The notes below the pieces were generated by a model. It was not told the DNA's origin, did no database searches, and saw only the letters and a list, made by a program, of their open reading frames with translations. Position numbers and translations under genes: made by a program. From positions 300,151-364,150 of the forward strand of contig ATWE01000006.1 of assembly GCA_000421085.1 (NCBI GenBank): a DNA stretch of 64,000 nucleotides. The letters are read 5' to 3'. Shown here piece after piece: positions 17,331 to 27,156 of this stretch (positions are counted from its first letter, which is position 1; every line of letters begins with the position of its first letter). This DNA is from Ensifer sp. USDA 6670 (GTDB lineage Bacteria; Pseudomonadota; Alphaproteobacteria; Rhizobiales; Rhizobiaceae).

Positions 17331-19184
17331 ATGAGCCAGAAAACCGTGCGCCTGACCATGGCACAGGCCGTGGCGCGGTTCCTGACCCGGCAGATGACGA
17401 TCATCGACGGCGAGCGCGTACCGATCTTCGGCGGCGTCTTCGCGATCTTCGGCCACGGCAACGTCGCCGGCGTCGGCGAAGCGCTTTACGGCGTTCGCGA
17501 AACGCTCCCGACCTACCGTGCGCAGAACGAACAGGGCATGGCGAATGCGGCGATTGCATTCGCCAAGGCGAGCTTCCGCCGCCGCTTCATGGCCTGCACC
17601 ACCTCGATCGGCCCGGGCGCGCTCAACATGGTGACCTCGGCCGCGCTGGCGCATGTCAACCGGCTGCCGGTCCTCCTCCTTCCCGGCGACGTCTTCGCCA
17701 ACCGCAGGCCCGACCCGGTGCTGCAGCAGGTGGAGAGTTTCGGCGACGGCACGATATCGGCGAATGACTGCTTCAGGCCCGTCTCGCGCTATTTCGACCG
17801 CATCACCCGGCCCGAGCAGATCATCCCGGCGCTCCGCCGCGCCATGCAGGTGCTGACGGATCCTGCCGATTGCGGCCCGGTGACGCTTTCGCTCTGCCAG
17901 GACGTGCAGGCGGAAGCCTATGACTATCCGGAATCCTTCTTCGACGAGAAGGTCTGGGTGCCGCGCCGCATCGAGCCTGACCTCGACGAGCTGGCATCGG
18001 CCATCGAGGCGCTCAGATCCGCGAAGAAGCCGATCATCATCGCCGGCGGCGGCGTGCTTTATTCGGAAGCGAGCGCCGAGCTCGCTGCGTTTGCCGAGAA
18101 ACACGGCATTCCGGTGGTCGAAACGCAGGCCGGCAAGTCCGCTCTGCCGCATTCGCATCCGCTGAATATGGGTTCCATCGGCGTCACCGGCACGTCCGCC
18201 TCCAACGCATTGGCGGAAGAGGCCGATGTGGTGCTCGCCGTCGGCTCACGGCTGCAGGATTTCACCACCGGTTCCTGGGCGCTCTTCAAAAACGAGGCGC
18301 TGAAGATCATCGGCCTCAACGTCCAGGCCTTCGACGCCGGCAAACACGAGGGAAAGCCGCTGATTTGTGACGCGCGGGCCGGCCTCAACCGCATCTCCGG
18401 CGGGCTCGGCAGCTACAAGGCCGACAGTGCCTGGACCGAGCGGGCAAAAGCGGGCAAGACCGAATGGCTTGCGGCGGCCGAGAGGGCGACCGCCACCACC
18501 AATGCGGCGCTTCCCTCCGATGCCCAGGTCATCGGCGCCGTCCAGCGCGCCCGCGGCGGCAGAAAAGCGACGCTCGTCTGCGCCGCCGGGGGCCTTCCGG
18601 GCGAGTTGCACAAACTGTGGCAGGCGGAGGAGCCAGGCGGCTATCACATGGAATACGGTTTTTCGACCATGGGCTACGAAGTCGCCGGCGGTCTGGGCGT
18701 AAAGCTTGCCAAGCCCGACAGCGACGTGATCGTCATGGTGGGCGACGGCAGCTACATGATGCTGAATTCGGAGATCGCCTCTTCGATCATGCTCGGCGCC
18801 AAATTCACCGTCGTTCTGCTCGACAATGCCGGCTATGGCTGCATCAACCGGCTGCAGATGGGAACCGGCGGCGCCAACTTCAACAATCTGTTGAAGGACA
18901 CGCATCATGTGGAACTGCCGCAGATCGACTTCGCCGCGCACGCCGCCGCCATGGGCGCCGTGACCCGCAAGGTCGGCTCGATCCCCGAGCTCGAAGCTGC
19001 GCTCGCGGAGACTGCCGACGAGGTGCGCACGACCGTCATCGTCATCGATACCGATCCGCTGATCACGACCGAGGCCGGCGGGCACTGGTGGGATGTCGCG
19101 GTGCCGGAGGTTTCCGACCGCGATCAGGTGAAGGCCGCCCGCGAAGCCTACGAAAAGGCCCTCAGGGCGCAGCGCATCGGTTGA
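17331..19184 (+). CDS. iolD: 3D-(3,5/4)-trihydroxycyclohexane-1,2-dione acylhydrolase
   Basis: A 617-residue thiamine-diphosphate enzyme that opens the inositol-derived ring. The N-terminal pyrimidine domain includes YRAQNEQGMANAAIAFAKAS with the ThDP-activating Glu, a central domain spans roughly 215-350, and the C-terminal ThDP/Mg motif is MVGDGSYMMLNSEIASSIML ending in the NAGYGCINRLQ region. The start at 17331 is preceded by GAGGAGG. It lies 49 bases after iolC and is in the same operon; iolE follows after a gap filled by a repeat element. Confidence 0.95.
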   Translation: MSQKTVRLTMAQAVARFLTRQMTIIDGERVPIFGGVFAIFGHGNVAGVGEALYGVRETLPTYRAQNEQGMANAAIAFAKASFRRRFMACTTSIGPGALNMVTSAALAHVNRLPVLLLPGDVFANRRPDPVLQQVESFGDGTISANDCFRPVSRYFDRITRPEQIIPALRRAMQVLTDPADCGPVTLSLCQDVQAEAYDYPESFFDEKVWVPRRIEPDLDELASAIEALRSAKKPIIIAGGGVLYSEASAELAAFAEKHGIPVVETQAGKSALPHSHPLNMGSIGVTGTSASNALAEEADVVLAVGSRLQDFTTGSWALFKNEALKIIGLNVQAFDAGKHEGKPLICDARAGLNRISGGLGSYKADSAWTERAKAGKTEWLAAAERATATTNAALPSDAQVIGAVQRARGGRKATLVCAAGGLPGELHKLWQAEEPGGYHMEYGFSTMGYEVAGGLGVKLAKPDSDVIVMVGDGSYMMLNSEIASSIMLGAKFTVVLLDNAGYGCINRLQMGTGGANFNNLLKDTHHVELPQIDFAAHAAAMGAVTRKVGSIPELEAALAETADEVRTTVIVIDTDPLITTEAGGHWWDVAVPEVSDRDQVKAAREAYEKALRAQRIG

Positions 19185-19247
19185 CATTCAATGACAAGGG
19201 CGTCTGCGTTCTCACGCGAGCGCCGTTCCATGTCCGCAACAGAGAAT

Positions 19248-19357
19248 GCCCCTCACCCTAGCCCTCTCCCGCAAGCGGGGAGAGGGGACGAAGTTGGAGC
19301 CGCGAGTCCCTTCTCTCCGCACGGCGGGGAGAAGGTGGCGGCAGCCGGATGAGGGGC
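19248..19357. repeat. RIME-like intergenic mosaic element between iolD and iolE
   Basis: A 110-bp element bounded by GCCCCTCA and TGAGGGGC, with two internal hairpins: CCCTCTCCCGC/GCGGGGAGAGGG and the CTCCGCACGGCGGGG region. Its last 29 bases match the end of the element at 30734-30908 except for one base. It resembles the Rhizobium-specific intergenic mosaic elements known from rhizobial genomes. The rest of 19185-19421 shows no gene. Confidence 0.75.
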
Positions 19358-19421
19358 CCATTGGCACGCAACAAACAGCGAAACACTCGCCTTAAGCATA
19401 CGGCAGCAGAAAGCAAAACAC

Positions 19422-20321
19422 ATGATCCGTTATGGAACCAACCCGATCGCCTGGAGCAATGACGACGACCATTCGATCGGCGCGCATCTGACGCTCGAGG
19501 ACTGCCTCTCCGATTGCCGCAAGATCGGCTTCGACGGCATCGAGAAGGGCCACAAGATGCCGTCCGACCCCGAAGCGCTGAAGCAGAAGCTCTTAAGTTA
19601 TGATCTCGTCTTCGTCTCGGGCTGGCACTCGACCAACCTCCTCACCCATGATGTCGAAGCGGAGAAGAAGGCAATCCAGCCGCATCTCGACCTTCTGAAG
19701 CACAATGGCTGCAAGGTGGCGATCGTCTGCGAGACCTCGAACGCCATTCACGGCGACGATTCCAAGTCGCTCGTGAAGGACAAGCCGGTGCTGCCGGCGG
19801 ACAAGTGGGAGAAATTCGGCGCCGACCTAGAGGCGATCGCCGAATTCTGCTCAGACCAGGGCATCGATCTCGTCTACCACCACCACATGGGCACGATCGT
19901 CCAGACCGGCGAGGAGATCGACCTCCTGATGCAGAACACCGGTCCGGCGACCAAACTGCTGCTCGACACCGGCCATGCCTGGTTCGGCGGTTCCGACCCG
20001 GCGGAAGTGGCGCGGAAATATATGGGCCGCGTCCGCCACATTCATTGCAAGAACGTCCGCCCGGCGGTCCGCAAGGTGGTCGAAAGCGAGGGTCTGTCCT
20101 TCCTCGAGGGTGTGCGACGCGGCGTCTTTACGGTTCCGGGCGATGCGGAAGGCGGCGTCGATTTCCTGCCTGTTCTCAAAATTGCGGCCGAACACCGCTA
20201 TGACGGCTGGCTGGTGATCGAAGCCGAACAGGACTCGGCGGTGCGCAACCCCTTCGAATACCAGTCCCTCGGGCTGAAATCGCTGAAGACGTTTGCGAGG
20301 GAGGCCGGGCTCGACAAATAG
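19422..20321 (+). CDS. iolE: myo-inosose-2 dehydratase
   Basis: A 299-residue TIM-barrel metalloenzyme of the xylose-isomerase-like family that dehydrates 2-keto-myo-inositol. Characteristic segments are [13 protein letters not shown] at the N-terminus, [20 protein letters not shown] mid-protein and [17 protein letters not shown], with [15 protein letters not shown] carrying a likely metal ligand near the end. The operon context iolC-iolD-iolE-iolB fixes the assignment. The 237-bp gap from iolD carries a mosaic repeat, so the downstream genes may be expressed less or from an extra start; no promoter is obvious. Confidence 0.95.
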   Translation: MIRYGTNPIAWSNDDDHSIGAHLTLEDCLSDCRKIGFDGIEKGHKMPSDPEALKQKLLSYDLVFVSGWHSTNLLTHDVEAEKKAIQPHLDLLKHNGCKVAIVCETSNAIHGDDSKSLVKDKPVLPADKWEKFGADLEAIAEFCSDQGIDLVYHHHMGTIVQTGEEIDLLMQNTGPATKLLLDTGHAWFGGSDPAEVARKYMGRVRHIHCKNVRPAVRKVVESEGLSFLEGVRRGVFTVPGDAEGGVDFLPVLKIAAEHRYDGWLVIEAEQDSAVRNPFEYQSLGLKSLKTFAREAGLDK

Positions 20322-20355
20322 AGCCCACCTAGACTGCAACTTGAGGAGACCGCAC

Positions 20356-21156
20356 ATGTCGAGACTGCTCGTCAAATCCAAGGCCCGGGCGGGCCTGATG
20401 CAGGAAATCACGCCCGAGAGTGCCGGCTGGACCTATGTCGGCTTCGCACTTCATCGGCTGAAGCCGGGCGAGATCGCCGGCGGCGAAGCGGGGGAGAAGG
20501 AGCTCTGCCTCGTGCTCGTCAGCGGCAAGGCCAAGATTTCCGTCGAAGGCGAGGATTTCGGCGAGCTCGGCGAGCGCATGACGCCTTTCGACGGCCAGCC
20601 CTATGCCGTCTATGTGCCGAAGGGCAGCAGCTGGCAGGCCGAAGCGACCACGGATCTCGACCTCGCCGTCTGCTCCGCGCCGGGCGGCGAAGGCTTCAAG
20701 GCGAAGGTCATCCGCCCCGGTACGCATCCGCAGATGACGCGCGGCAAGGGCACCAACACACGCTACGTCACCAACATCATGCCGGAAGACGACGGATCGG
20801 CGCAGTCGCTGCTGGTCGTGGAGGTGATCACGCCGGGAGGGCACACCTCCTCCTATCCGCCCCACAAGCACGACGAGGACAATCTCCCGGCTGAAAGCTA
20901 TCTCGAGGAGACCTATTATCACCGTCTCAACCCGCCGCAGGGTTTCGCCATGCAGCGCGTCTATACCGACGACCGCTCGCTGGACGAGACCATGGCGGTG
21001 GAGGATGGCGACGTAACGCTGGTACCGAAGGGCTACCATCCGGTCGCTGCGATCCATGGCTATGATTCCTATTACCTCAACGTCATGGCGGGGCCGAAGC
21101 GGATCTGGAAGTTCCACAACGCGCGGGAACATGAGTGGCTGTTCACCGGCGTTTAA
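20356..21156 (+). CDS. iolB: 5-deoxy-glucuronate isomerase
   Basis: A 266-residue bicupin-fold isomerase converting 5-deoxy-glucuronate to 5-dehydro-2-deoxygluconate. The metal-binding cupin box is SYPPHKHDEDNLPAESYLEE (about residues 165-184), with the second box in VPKGYHPVAAIHGYDSYYLN. The ATG at 20356 follows TTGAGGAGACC. It closes the iolCDEB operon; iolB feeds the kinase half of IolC. Confidence 0.95.
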   Translation: MSRLLVKSKARAGLMQEITPESAGWTYVGFALHRLKPGEIAGGEAGEKELCLVLVSGKAKISVEGEDFGELGERMTPFDGQPYAVYVPKGSSWQAEATTDLDLAVCSAPGGEGFKAKVIRPGTHPQMTRGKGTNTRYVTNIMPEDDGSAQSLLVVEVITPGGHTSSYPPHKHDEDNLPAESYLEETYYHRLNPPQGFAMQRVYTDDRSLDETMAVEDGDVTLVPKGYHPVAAIHGYDSYYLNVMAGPKRIWKFHNAREHEWLFTGV

Positions 21157-21232
21157 CCGGCCGACGTCGCACTGGACGAATGGAGCCTTCGCCCTACCGT
21201 ATCTTGCCGAAGCAAGCGACGAGGAGCTTTTC

Positions 21233-21637
21233 ATGTACATCGACGGCCAATGCCATTGCGGTTTCGTGACCTACGAGGCGGAGATCGATCCGGAGCACGT
21301 GACGATCTGCCACTGCACCGACTGTCAACGGCTGACCGGCACCGCCTACCGGGTCAGCACCAGCACGCCGCGATCATCGTTCCGGCTGACGGGTGGCGAG
21401 CCGAAGCTTTACGTCAAGACCGGCGAAAACGGACGCAAGCGGTTGCAGTTCTTCTGCCCCAATTGCGGCTCACCGGTCTACACGACGGGCACGGACGAGG
21501 ACGCCGAGGAGATCGGCATCCGCCTCGGCACCATAAACCAGCGGCGCGAACTTGCACCGCGCAAGCAGATCTGGTGTTCCTCCGCCCTGCCCTGGTCCGG
21601 CGACATCGGCAAGCTGCCGGGCCTGCCTCGGGATTGA
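21233..21637 (+). CDS. GFA (Gfa/CENP-V) family zinc-binding protein
   Basis: A 134-residue protein with the Gfa beta-fold. Zinc ligands are visible in GQCHCGFVTYEAE, CHCTDCQRLTG and FFCPNCGSPVY, giving the usual seven or so cysteines. The founding member was linked to glutathione-dependent formaldehyde activation, but that role is disputed and most members are uncharacterised. It follows iolB by 76 bases and converges with the epimerase gene. There is no sign that it belongs to inositol catabolism. Confidence 0.88.
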   Translation: MYIDGQCHCGFVTYEAEIDPEHVTICHCTDCQRLTGTAYRVSTSTPRSSFRLTGGEPKLYVKTGENGRKRLQFFCPNCGSPVYTTGTDEDAEEIGIRLGTINQRRELAPRKQIWCSSALPWSGDIGKLPGLPRD

Positions 21638-21641
21638 CGGC

Positions 21642-22625
21642 TCAGGCGACCGGGTAGGGCCCATCCGCAAAGACCGTGTCGTGATAGCCCTTGGCCCCGA
21701 TCTCGATTGCCAGCGGGCTGCGAAAATCCTCGCCGCGGCGCAGGCATTTCAACACATGCGCAAAATCGTATTTCGGCCGCCAGCCGAGACAGGCCGCCGC
21801 GCGCGCACTCACATAGACCCGGTCGATCGTCGGAAAGAGGCGCCACCCGCGTTGCGCATAAAGCGCCTCGCATTCGGGAAAGCGGCTGAAGACGACGGAT
21901 GGGGCATCCTCCCGCAGGGCCGCGAGATCGTCGCGCTTGAAAGGCGTCGGGGCCGAGACGATGAAGCGACCAAAGCCGATCTCCCTCGCCCGGTCGAGGG
22001 CCGACAGATGGGCGCTCGCGACGTCCTCGATATCCGCGCGCCGGTAGAGCAACTCATTCGCCTGCGCATTGGCCGTTTCAAAGCGGCCGCGGATTTCCGC
22101 ATCGTCATCGGCCTCGGGAAAGAAACGCGAGGTGCGGAGGATGACGGCGGGCAGACCATGCCGCCGCGCGAAAAGCTCGCAGAACCCTTCCGCTGCGACT
22201 TTGCTCACACCGTAGATGTTGCGCGGGATCGGCTGGACATCCTCCGTGATCCAGGCTGCCGGTTCACCGGGCGCCGGTGTCAGGGCCGAACCGAAGGCGC
22301 TCGTGGTGCTGGTGAAGACAAAGGCGCCGACGCCCGCTCCGGCGGCCTCCTCCAGCAGGTTGACCGTGCCCGCGACATTGGTATCGACGAATTCGCCATA
22401 ACCGTGCGTCGCCACATGCGGCTTGTGCAGGGTCGCGGAATGGATGACGGCGCGCACGTTCTTCATTGCGTGACGGACGAAGCGGCGGTCGGCAATCGAC
22501 CCGACCGCATCGGTGAATGGGGAGCCCTTGATGTCGATGCCGCGCACGTCGCGGCCAGCCCCGCGTAGCACCCGCATCAATGCTTCACCCAGGTGGCCGG
22601 CGCTTCCTGTCACCAATATCGTCAT
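21642..22625 (-). CDS. NAD-dependent epimerase/dehydratase family protein
   Basis: A 327-residue extended-SDR protein. The cofactor motif is MTILVTGSAGHLGEALMRVL, and the YGVSKVAAEGFCELF segment holds the catalytic Tyr-x3-Lys. I set the start at 22625, where GGAGCGACGC precedes the ATG and the Rossmann strand begins at once; a longer reading upstream has no support. The substrate is unknown, though such proteins act on nucleotide sugars. It is divergent from the AraC regulator with about 115 bases between, so that regulator may control it. Confidence 0.87.
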   Translation of the reverse strand: MTILVTGSAGHLGEALMRVLRGAGRDVRGIDIKGSPFTDAVGSIADRRFVRHAMKNVRAVIHSATLHKPHVATHGYGEFVDTNVAGTVNLLEEAAGAGVGAFVFTSTTSAFGSALTPAPGEPAAWITEDVQPIPRNIYGVSKVAAEGFCELFARRHGLPAVILRTSRFFPEADDDAEIRGRFETANAQANELLYRRADIEDVASAHLSALDRAREIGFGRFIVSAPTPFKRDDLAALREDAPSVVFSRFPECEALYAQRGWRLFPTIDRVYVSARAAACLGWRPKYDFAHVLKCLRRGEDFRSPLAIEIGAKGYHDTVFADGPYPVA

Positions 22626-22741
22626 GCGTCGCTCCTTTACCTCGCTGCCCAAGCCTACCAACCGCCCGTGCTTTGCGACAGGGGACGGAAGCGCTATACC
22701 ACCATCGAGACACAAGGGAGAATGGAGGCGGCGAGCGGCAC

Positions 22742-23551
22742 ATGGCGAAAGGGCATTTCAGGGTGCTGCCGCGCCGCATCGCCGGCGTCGACGTGGTGGC
22801 AGCGACGACGAACCACAGCTTCGCGCGCCATACGCATGAGCAGTTCGGCATCGGCCTGATCCATGCGGGCGCGCAGACGTCGCTGAGCGGCCGTGGAACC
22901 GTCGAGGCGGAAGCGGGCGACGTGATCACCGTCAATCCCGGTGAAGTCCATGACGGCGCCCCGATCGGTGATGCGGGCCGCTCCTGGCGAATGCTCTATC
23001 TCGATCCGCCGCTGGTCGCCTCGCTCGTCGACGACGTTACCGAAGGGAAAAGGTCGGGTTGCGAATTCTCGGACCCGGTGATCAGGAGTACCGGGCTGGC
23101 AGCCCGCTTCGGCGCGATCTTTGCGGCTGCCGCGGCCGCCGACGGCACCGAGACGACGCTTCGCTGGGATGAACTGGCCGTCACTCTGTTCGCGGAGGCG
23201 ATGCAGCTTGCCTCGGCGGATACGCCCGCAAGCGTGCCGAAGGCGGTCGCCTCGGCCGTAAGCCTGATCGAGGACGATCCGCTGGCGTCGCTTACCCTCG
23301 CGGACCTCGCCCGCGAGAGCGGCCTGAGCCGCTTCCAGCTCGTGCGCGGCTTTTCCAAGGCGACGGGACTCACGCCCCATGCCTATCTCCTCCAACGCCG
23401 GATAGACATCGTCCGGCGGCTGATCGCCGAGGGCACGCCGCTCGCGGAAGCGGCAGCTGCCGGCGGCTTCGTCGACCAGAGCCACATGACACGCGTGTTC
23501 GTGCGCAAATACGGCTTCTCGCCCGGTGCCTATGCGCAAGCGGTGAACTGA
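22742..23551 (+). CDS. AraC family transcriptional regulator
   Basis: A 269-residue regulator with an N-terminal cupin sensing domain (HTHEQFGIGLIHAGAQ; DVITVNPGEVHDGAP) and a C-terminal double HTH (LADLARESGLSRFQLVRGFS and AAAAGGFVDQSHMTRVFVRK). This is the architecture of AraC-type regulators of small-molecule transport. The downstream EamA exporter starts 82 bases later on the same strand and the epimerase is divergent; either may be its target. The ATG at 22742 was chosen because the cupin domain begins right after it. Confidence 0.9.
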   Translation: MAKGHFRVLPRRIAGVDVVAATTNHSFARHTHEQFGIGLIHAGAQTSLSGRGTVEAEAGDVITVNPGEVHDGAPIGDAGRSWRMLYLDPPLVASLVDDVTEGKRSGCEFSDPVIRSTGLAARFGAIFAAAAAADGTETTLRWDELAVTLFAEAMQLASADTPASVPKAVASAVSLIEDDPLASLTLADLARESGLSRFQLVRGFSKATGLTPHAYLLQRRIDIVRRLIAEGTPLAEAAAAGGFVDQSHMTRVFVRKYGFSPGAYAQAVN

Positions 23552-23633
23552 TCTCGACAGCTTGCAATTCCGTACAAGACCGCGCGCTGCCGATCGGTTC
23601 TTCTGCCGCCATCATCAATCCAACGGTGGCAGA

Positions 23634-24578
23634 ATGTCGAAGCAAGTTCAGGGATATGTCTTTTTGTCGCTCGCCATGGTGCTCGTCGGCAGCACCGTGA
23701 TCGCGAGCAAGATCATCGCCGCCGGCCTGCCGCCGTTCACGGCAACGGCGCTGCGTTTTGCCATCGCCTTCCCTCTTTTCCTGGGCCTGATGCGAGCAAC
23801 CGGGGCGACCTGGCCCAAGCTGCCGAAGGGCGACTGGCTCATTCTCCTGTTTCAGGCAGGCGCCGGCAGCGTCGGCTACACGACTCTGCTCATTTCCGGC
23901 CTGAAGCTCACCTCTGCGGCCGATGCCGGCGTCATCATCGGGACGCTCCCCGTCGTCTCCGCCGCGATCGCAATCATGGTTCTCGGCGAGCGTCCGCATC
24001 GCTCCGTGCTCGCGGCCGCTTGCCTGGCGGCGGCCGGCGTTCTTGCGATCGTCTTCCGGCCGGAGGCAAACGCCGCGCATTCGCTCGCCGGCAGCGCGCT
24101 GATCTTCGGCGCCGTCATCTGCGAAGGCCTGTTCATTCTGCTCAACAAGCGCGTCAGCGTCGCGATTCCGCCGCTTGGCCTGTCGGCGCTGATGACGGGC
24201 TTCGGCGGCGCAATTGCGCTCCCCTTCGCGCTTGCAGAGCTTCCTTCGATGGGTGCGACAGGCGCCCCGGCCCTCGTCGCGGTCGCCTATTACGCGCTCG
24301 TGCCGACGGTCGGGGGCTTCGTGCTCTGGTATGCGGGACTTCAGAAGGTGAGCGGCACGGAGGCCTCGGTCTTCACCGCCTTGGCACCGGTTTCCGCGCT
24401 GCTCCTCGCCGCTGCCGTTCTCGGCGAGACGATCACCGCCAATCAGATGATCGGCATGGCCTGCGTCCTGATCGCCGTGCTGAGCCTCGGCCTTCGCAGG
24501 GCCAGTCCGGAGCGGGCCCGACTGGCGGAATCCGGCGAAGGCGCGATCACGCCGCCTTGGCGACGTGATACTCCTTGA
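23634..24578 (+). CDS. EamA family (DMT superfamily) transporter
   Basis: A 314-residue inner-membrane protein with ten predicted helices in two EamA repeats. Examples are GYVFLSLAMVLVGSTVIASK at the start and LLLAAAVLGETITANQMIGM near the C-terminus, with the conserved E in LGE after each repeat (VLGERPH and VLGETIT). Family members export amino acids or metabolites. It follows an AraC regulator on the same strand, a usual pairing. Its last 32 bases overlap the convergent prfC gene. Confidence 0.88.
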   Translation: MSKQVQGYVFLSLAMVLVGSTVIASKIIAAGLPPFTATALRFAIAFPLFLGLMRATGATWPKLPKGDWLILLFQAGAGSVGYTTLLISGLKLTSAADAGVIIGTLPVVSAAIAIMVLGERPHRSVLAAACLAAAGVLAIVFRPEANAAHSLAGSALIFGAVICEGLFILLNKRVSVAIPPLGLSALMTGFGGAIALPFALAELPSMGATGAPALVAVAYYALVPTVGGFVLWYAGLQKVSGTEASVFTALAPVSALLLAAAVLGETITANQMIGMACVLIAVLSLGLRRASPERARLAESGEGAITPPWRRDTP

Positions 24579-26130
24579 TCGCCACCATCTTGACTGCCGG
24601 ATAGCGCTCAGACTCGTAGCGCAGCGAGAACCCGTCCTGCGCCAGATATACCGGGTCGCCGTCGAGGTCTCGCGCGATGTCGCCGCGGTGGGTCGCGATG
24701 AACTTTTCGAGATCGGCCGGGCTCTCGGCGGAGATCCAGCGGCAGATGGAGAAGCGGGACATCTCGAAGGAGACCGGCAGGCTGTATTCCGCCTGCAGGC
24801 GTTCCCTGAGAACGTCGAGCTGGAGCGCGCCGACGACGCCGACGATCGCAGGCGCGCCGTCGTCCGGAGAAAAGAGCTGCACGACGCCCTCCTCCGCCAT
24901 CTGCTGCAGCGCCTCTTTCAGCTTCTTCGCCTTCATCGCATCTTCCAGCCGGACGCGGCGGAGAATTTCCGGTGCGAAGTTCGGCACGCCCTGGAAGACG
25001 AGCGGCTCGCCCTCCGTAAGCGTATCGCCGATCCTGAGCGTGCCGTGGTTCGGGATGCCGACGACGTCGCCGGCGAAAGCGGTATCGGCGAGCTGGCGTT
25101 GCGAGGCAAAGAAGAACTGCGGCGCCGTCAGGCCCATCTGCTTGCCGGTGCGCGAAAGCCGCGCCTTCATACCGCGCTCGAGCTTTCCCGAGCAGACGCG
25201 GACGAAGGCGATACGGTCGCGGTGGTTCGGGTCCATGTTCGCCTGGATCTTGAAGACGAAGGCGGTCATCCTGTCATCCGTCGCCTCGACGGTGCGGATG
25301 TCGGCAACCTGGGCCCGCGGCGGCGGCGCGAAGTCGGCGAGCGCATTGATCAGGTCGCGCACGCCGAAGTTCCGCAGCGCCGAGCCGAAGAACACCGGGG
25401 TCAGATGGCCTTCGAGGAAGGCCTTGCGATCGAAAGGCTTGCAGGCCTCGATCGCCAGCGACGCTTCCTCGATGAAGGTGTCGCGCTCGTTCTCGGGCAG
25501 GCGGTGCGAAGCCATTTCCGGATCGTTGACCTTGGTCAGCCGCTCCTGCGTGTCGGCGCCGCGCACCTCGTCGGTGGCAAGATGATAGGTGCCGCAGAAG
25601 GTCTTGGAGCGGCCGATCGGCCAGGTGACCGGCGCGCAGTCGAGCGCCAGCTTCTGCTCGACCTCGTCGAGGATCTCGAAGGGGTCGCGGCTTTCGCGGT
25701 CCATCTTGTTGACGAAGGTGATGATCGGGATATCGCGCAGGCGGCAGACCTCGAAGAGCTTGAGCGTGCGCGGCTCGATACCCTTGGCCGCATCGATCAC
25801 CATGACAGCCGCATCGACCGCCGTCAGCGTGCGATAGGTATCATCGGCAAAGTCCTCGTGACCTGGCGTGTCGAGCAGGTTGAAAACGGTATCGTTATAT
25901 TCGAAGGTCATCACCGAGGTGACGACGGAGATGCCGCGCTCGCGCTCGATCTTCATCCAGTCCGAGCGGGTCTGAATGCGGTCCTTCTTGGCCTTGACCT
26001 CGCCGGCGAGCTGGATCGCGCCGCCGAAGAGCAGAAGCTTCTCGGTGAGCGTCGTCTTACCGGCGTCCGGGTGCGAAATGATCGCAAATGTGCGGCGGCG
26101 GGAAACCGCCTCGGCAATGCTTTCGGCCAT
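24547..26130 (-). CDS. prfC: peptide chain release factor 3
   Basis: A 527-residue translational GTPase that removes RF1/RF2 from the ribosome after termination. The P-loop is AIISHPDAGKTTLTEKLLLF, the switch II region LLDTPGHEDFADDTYRTL, and the guanine-specificity motif TFVNKMDRE. The region after residue 300 carries the domain II and III features of RF3. The start at 26130 (MAESIAEAVSRRRTFAI) fits the family; an upstream extension does not. It is divergent from dut. It is a stand-alone gene whose end overlaps the EamA gene by 32 bp. Confidence 0.96.
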   Translation of the reverse strand: MAESIAEAVSRRRTFAIISHPDAGKTTLTEKLLLFGGAIQLAGEVKAKKDRIQTRSDWMKIERERGISVVTSVMTFEYNDTVFNLLDTPGHEDFADDTYRTLTAVDAAVMVIDAAKGIEPRTLKLFEVCRLRDIPIITFVNKMDRESRDPFEILDEVEQKLALDCAPVTWPIGRSKTFCGTYHLATDEVRGADTQERLTKVNDPEMASHRLPENERDTFIEEASLAIEACKPFDRKAFLEGHLTPVFFGSALRNFGVRDLINALADFAPPPRAQVADIRTVEATDDRMTAFVFKIQANMDPNHRDRIAFVRVCSGKLERGMKARLSRTGKQMGLTAPQFFFASQRQLADTAFAGDVVGIPNHGTLRIGDTLTEGEPLVFQGVPNFAPEILRRVRLEDAMKAKKLKEALQQMAEEGVVQLFSPDDGAPAIVGVVGALQLDVLRERLQAEYSLPVSFEMSRFSICRWISAESPADLEKFIATHRGDIARDLDGDPVYLAQDGFSLRYESERYPAVKMVAIKEYHVAKAA

Positions 26131-26187
26131 GATCTGAGTATCCTGTGAGTTGCGGCGTCCTTTACAGGCTCGGGGGCCAATATGCAA

Positions 26188-26216
26188 TTGACTGCAGCAG
26201 GCCCGGCCGTGCTTAT
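26188..26216 (+). promoter_or_regulatory. putative promoter of dut
   Basis: TTGACT (26188) and GCTTAT (26211) are 17 bases apart. Transcription starting six or seven bases past the -10 would begin at or next to the ATG at 26223, so the mRNA may be leaderless or nearly so. The -10 is imperfect, which keeps the confidence low. Confidence 0.35.
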
Positions 26217-26222
26217 GACGGA

Positions 26223-26711
26223 ATGACCATGCACACGCCCGAAAATCGATCTGCCCTGACCGCTTGCCTCACCCTCGTCCGCCTGCCTCATGGCCAGGGT
26301 CTCGACCTGCCGGCCTACGAGACCGCGGGTGCCGCCGGCATGGACCTGCGCGCGGCCGTGCCGGCCGATGACCCGATGACGATCCGGCCGGGAGAGCGCG
26401 CATTGGTTCCAACCGGGTTTATCTTCGAGATCCCCGCCGGTCATGAAGGACAGATCCGGCCACGCTCCGGGCTAGCCTTCAAGCACGGCATCACCTGCCT
26501 AAACACGCCGGGCACCGTCGACAGTGACTATCGCGGAGAGGTGAAGGTGCTGCTCGTCAATCTCGGTGCGGAGGATTTTACGGTCGAGCGCGGCATGCGT
26601 ATCGCCCAGATGGTGATCGCCCCGGTGACCCAGCTGGCGATCCGCGAGGCAGATGACGCGACGACGACGGCGCGCGGGGCCGGCGGCTTCGGCTCGACCG
26701 GAACTAAATAA
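26223..26711 (+). CDS. dut: deoxyuridine 5'-triphosphate nucleotidohydrolase
   Basis: A 162-residue trimeric dUTPase that hydrolyses dUTP to dUMP, keeping uracil out of DNA. The five family motifs are visible: [21 protein letters not shown], the uracil-binding [23 protein letters not shown], and the C-terminal glycine-rich [10 protein letters not shown]. The start may be 26223 (MTMHTPE) or the ATG at 26229, which has ACGGA eight bases upstream. Its 3' end overlaps the convergent Lrp-type gene by 8 bp. Confidence 0.96.
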   Translation: MTMHTPENRSALTACLTLVRLPHGQGLDLPAYETAGAAGMDLRAAVPADDPMTIRPGERALVPTGFIFEIPAGHEGQIRPRSGLAFKHGITCLNTPGTVDSDYRGEVKVLLVNLGAEDFTVERGMRIAQMVIAPVTQLAIREADDATTTARGAGGFGSTGTK

Positions 26712-27141
26712 GCGGCGGCAGGCGCCGCTTGATCGGCGAGGATTTGACGATCGACGTGTTCGTCTGCGCCTTTTCCGCGATGCGATCGAGGATCGTGTCG
26801 AGTTCCGCCATGTCGCGCACCAGCATCTTGGCGATGAAGCAGTCGTCCCCCGTGACCTTGTCGCATTCGATGAATTCGGGCGTTTCCTGGATCAGCCTTT
26901 CGACGATATGCAGCATGCCCGGCATCGGCCGGATGCGGACGATCGCCTGCAGCGGGTAGCCGAGACGCGCCGGATTGACCGAGATCGTGAAGCCATCGAG
27001 CACGCCACGCTCCTCGAGCTTGCGCAGCCGCTCCGCCGCACTCGGCGAGGAAAGGCCCGCCTCCTGCGCCAGTTCCTTCAGCGACACCCGGGCGTTGGCG
27101 GCCAGAATTTCGAGAATGCGGCGGTCGAGCTCGTCCAGCAT
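26704..27141 (-). CDS. Lrp/AsnC family transcriptional regulator
   Basis: A 145-residue regulator. The N-terminal HTH is [19 protein letters not shown] through [19 protein letters not shown], and the C-terminal RAM (ACT-like) ligand-binding domain includes [18 protein letters not shown]. Proteins of this type sense amino acids. It is divergent from an EamA exporter, and two LysE-type exporters lie just beyond, so control of amino-acid export is a reasonable guess. Two palindromes lie in the shared intergenic region. Confidence 0.92.
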   Translation of the reverse strand: MLDELDRRILEILAANARVSLKELAQEAGLSSPSAAERLRKLEERGVLDGFTISVNPARLGYPLQAIVRIRPMPGMLHIVERLIQETPEFIECDKVTGDDCFIAKMLVRDMAELDTILDRIAEKAQTNTSIVKSSPIKRRLPPLI

Positions 27142-27156
27142 GTAAATCCCTCATAA

